64,000 nucleotides of DNA from Thermanaeromonas sp. C210 (GTDB taxonomy: Bacteria; Bacillota; DSM-521; Neomoorellales; Neomoorellaceae), in the NCBI RefSeq assembly GCF_013167955.1, contig NZ_BLWF01000001.1, positions 496,001 through 560,000 of the forward strand. Direction: 5' to 3'. Below the pieces are notes generated by a model. The model worked only from the letters and a program-made list of their open reading frames with translations. It was not told where the DNA came from and ran no database searches. Within the stretch, counting starts at the first letter, position 1, and each line of letters begins with the position of its first letter. Made by a program: the position numbers and the translations under genes. Of the stretch, positions 62,906-64,000 are shown piece after piece.

Positions 62906-63550
62906 ATGGAGATTTCCTTACCCGCGGAGCTCAAATTTAATCAAGAGGGCCTCATCCCGGCCATCGTACAGGATGTAGAGACGGGAGAGGTCTTAATGCT
63001 GGCCTACATGAATCGCGAAGCTCTGGAGCGTTCCCTGGCCAGCGGCCAGATGTGGTTTTATAGCCGCAGCAGGCAGGAACTGTGGCATAAAGGGGCTACC
63101 TCCGGTCATTATCAGCACATCGTCAGCGTTTCCTATGACTGTGACGGGGACGCTTTGCTCTTTAAAGTCCGGCAGGAAGGAGTGGCGTGCCATGAAGGCC
63201 GCTTTTCCTGCTTTCATAATCCCCTGCCCCGCGGGGGCGATCCTTCGGTGCCTGAGCCGCCTGCCAAGCTGGGAGCCGTGCTGGAAGGACTTTTCGCGGT
63301 GATCAGGGAGCGTCAAGCTTTGCTGCCCGAAGGTTCCTACACAGCCTATCTTTTTAAGGAGGGTCAGGATAAAATTTTAAAGAAGGTTGCCGAGGAGGCG
63401 GGAGAGGTGATCATCGCCTCCAAGAACCAGAGTGAAGCCGAAGTTCTCTACGAACTGGCCGACCTGTACTATCATACCCTGGTTCTCCTGGCTTATCACG
63501 GCCTGGGACCGGACCGGCTGGCCGGGGAGCTGAACGGCCGCCGGAAGTAA
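62906..63550 (+). CDS. hisI: Bifunctional PR-AMP cyclohydrolase/PR-ATP pyrophosphatase HisIE
   Basis: 214 residues from the ATG at 62906. HisI part: [42 protein letters not shown] and the zinc cysteines in [12 protein letters not shown]. HisE part (about residues 120-214): [19 protein letters not shown] and [15 protein letters not shown] longer frame from inside hisF is not used. Confidence 0.95.
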   Translation: MEISLPAELKFNQEGLIPAIVQDVETGEVLMLAYMNREALERSLASGQMWFYSRSRQELWHKGATSGHYQHIVSVSYDCDGDALLFKVRQEGVACHEGRFSCFHNPLPRGGDPSVPEPPAKLGAVLEGLFAVIRERQALLPEGSYTAYLFKEGQDKILKKVAEEAGEVIIASKNQSEAEVLYELADLYYHTLVLLAYHGLGPDRLAGELNGRRK

Positions 63551-63612
63551 TAAGTTCTCGCAACTGCCTACACCATGGAAACCGGAAGTCTTTCCACAAA
63601 GGAGGGTAAGGC

Positions 63613-64000
63613 ATGAAGCTTTCCCTGCGCGGACATTATAAGGTGGTGCTGGCATACTTTTTCTACCTTCTAATCTTAACTCTGCTACCCACTATTGCCG
63701 GTGCCCTGCTCACCGCCCGGCAGGGCGTAAGCCTGGAGCACTTTTGGCTGGCTGCCCTGGCAGCGGTGCTGCTGGCAGTTATCCTCAGCTTGTTAACCTT
63801 CTTTCTTCTCTGGCAGAAGTGGATCCGCCCCCTGGGTAGGTTGGAAAGCTTTCTCCAGATTCTAGGAGCAGGGGATCCGGTTAAGGCAGAACGATTCTTT
63901 TCCCAGGCGGGCTCCAGTGGGGCCTTCAGGCAAATGGGGCAGGCTGTTTTGGACAGTTTTTTCCGAATTATAGGCCATATGCAGCGTAGCTCGGATCAAT
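63613..64000 (+). CDS. Two-TM membrane sensor-like protein (3' truncated by window edge)
   Basis: 129 codons are visible from the ATG at 63613 with AAAGGAGGG upstream; the frame continues past the window. Two membrane helices (AYFFYLLILTLLPTIAGALL and AAVLLAVILSLLTFFLLW) have only a short loop between them. A basic RPLGRLESFLQILGAGDP then resembles a HAMP-like linker. It may begin a chemoreceptor-like or sensor protein; the signalling domain is not in view. Confidence 0.65.
   Translation, partial: MKLSLRGHYKVVLAYFFYLLILTLLPTIAGALLTARQGVSLEHFWLAALAAVLLAVILSLLTFFLLWQKWIRPLGRLESFLQILGAGDPVKAERFFSQAGSSGAFRQMGQAVLDSFFRIIGHMQRSSDQ

Overview
The window looks like chromosomal DNA from a GC-rich, endospore-forming, anaerobic Firmicute of the Moorella/Thermoanaerobacterales kind. 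The pointers are a formate dehydrogenase accessory cluster (NrfD-like subunit, FdhE, FdhD), a GerA/GerB/GerC-type germinant receptor operon, an SLH-anchored surface protein, frequent GTG/TTG starts behind strong AGGAGG sites, and a purine operon behind a ykkC-class (probably PRPP) riboswitch. This is inference from gene content; no 16S gene is present.

Layout. 1-2.8 kb: end of an NrfD-type membrane subunit, fdhE, a strongly structured 260-nt intergenic RNA candidate, fdhD. 2.8-6.9 kb: a decayed MFS transporter, a fragment of a second nrfD copy, a secreted beta-propeller protein and a remnant of a similar one. 6.9-8.3 kb: an IclR regulator and one small gene. 8.36-22.5 kb: a 14.07-kb integrated element bounded by two identical full-length tRNA-Leu(UAG) genes. 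22.56-24.0 kb: an IS1202-like insertion sequence immediately upstream of the right tRNA. 24-32 kb: housekeeping and stress genes (YkvI-like permease, superoxide dismutase, M20 hydrolase, sirtuin, polysaccharide deacetylase, CofE-like ligase, 3-hydroxyacid dehydrogenase). 32.3-44.5 kb: purEBCSQLFMNHD. 44.5-48.9 kb: germinant receptor operon. 49-52.5 kb: small stress genes and a MATE pump. 52.7-63.6 kb: histidine genes hisZG and hisDBHAF-IE, separated by an ECF sigma/anti-sigma pair and an SLH protein. The window ends inside a two-TM sensor-like gene.

The 14-kb element is the most unusual part. It encodes a tyrosine integrase, a small HTH protein, a PrimPol-AAA replication protein followed by a 230-bp region of 9-bp repeats and large inverted repeats that looks like a replication origin, several zinc-ribbon proteins, a 1097-residue protein of unknown function, membrane/coiled-coil proteins and a HicB-HicA-HicB module with its own XRE regulator. 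No capsid, portal, large terminase, tail, relaxase or conjugation gene is recognisable. This fits a satellite-like replicating element that borrows another element's transfer machinery (inference). Its integrase lies directly downstream of the right tRNA-Leu, and the 3' arm of the tRNA terminator-like hairpin doubles as the integrase Shine-Dalgarno sequence.

In the rest of the window, the purine operon covers PRPP to IMP except purK. The histidine block lacks hisC but otherwise holds most of the pathway. The hemerythrin gene has a perfect CRP/FNR-type palindrome upstream.
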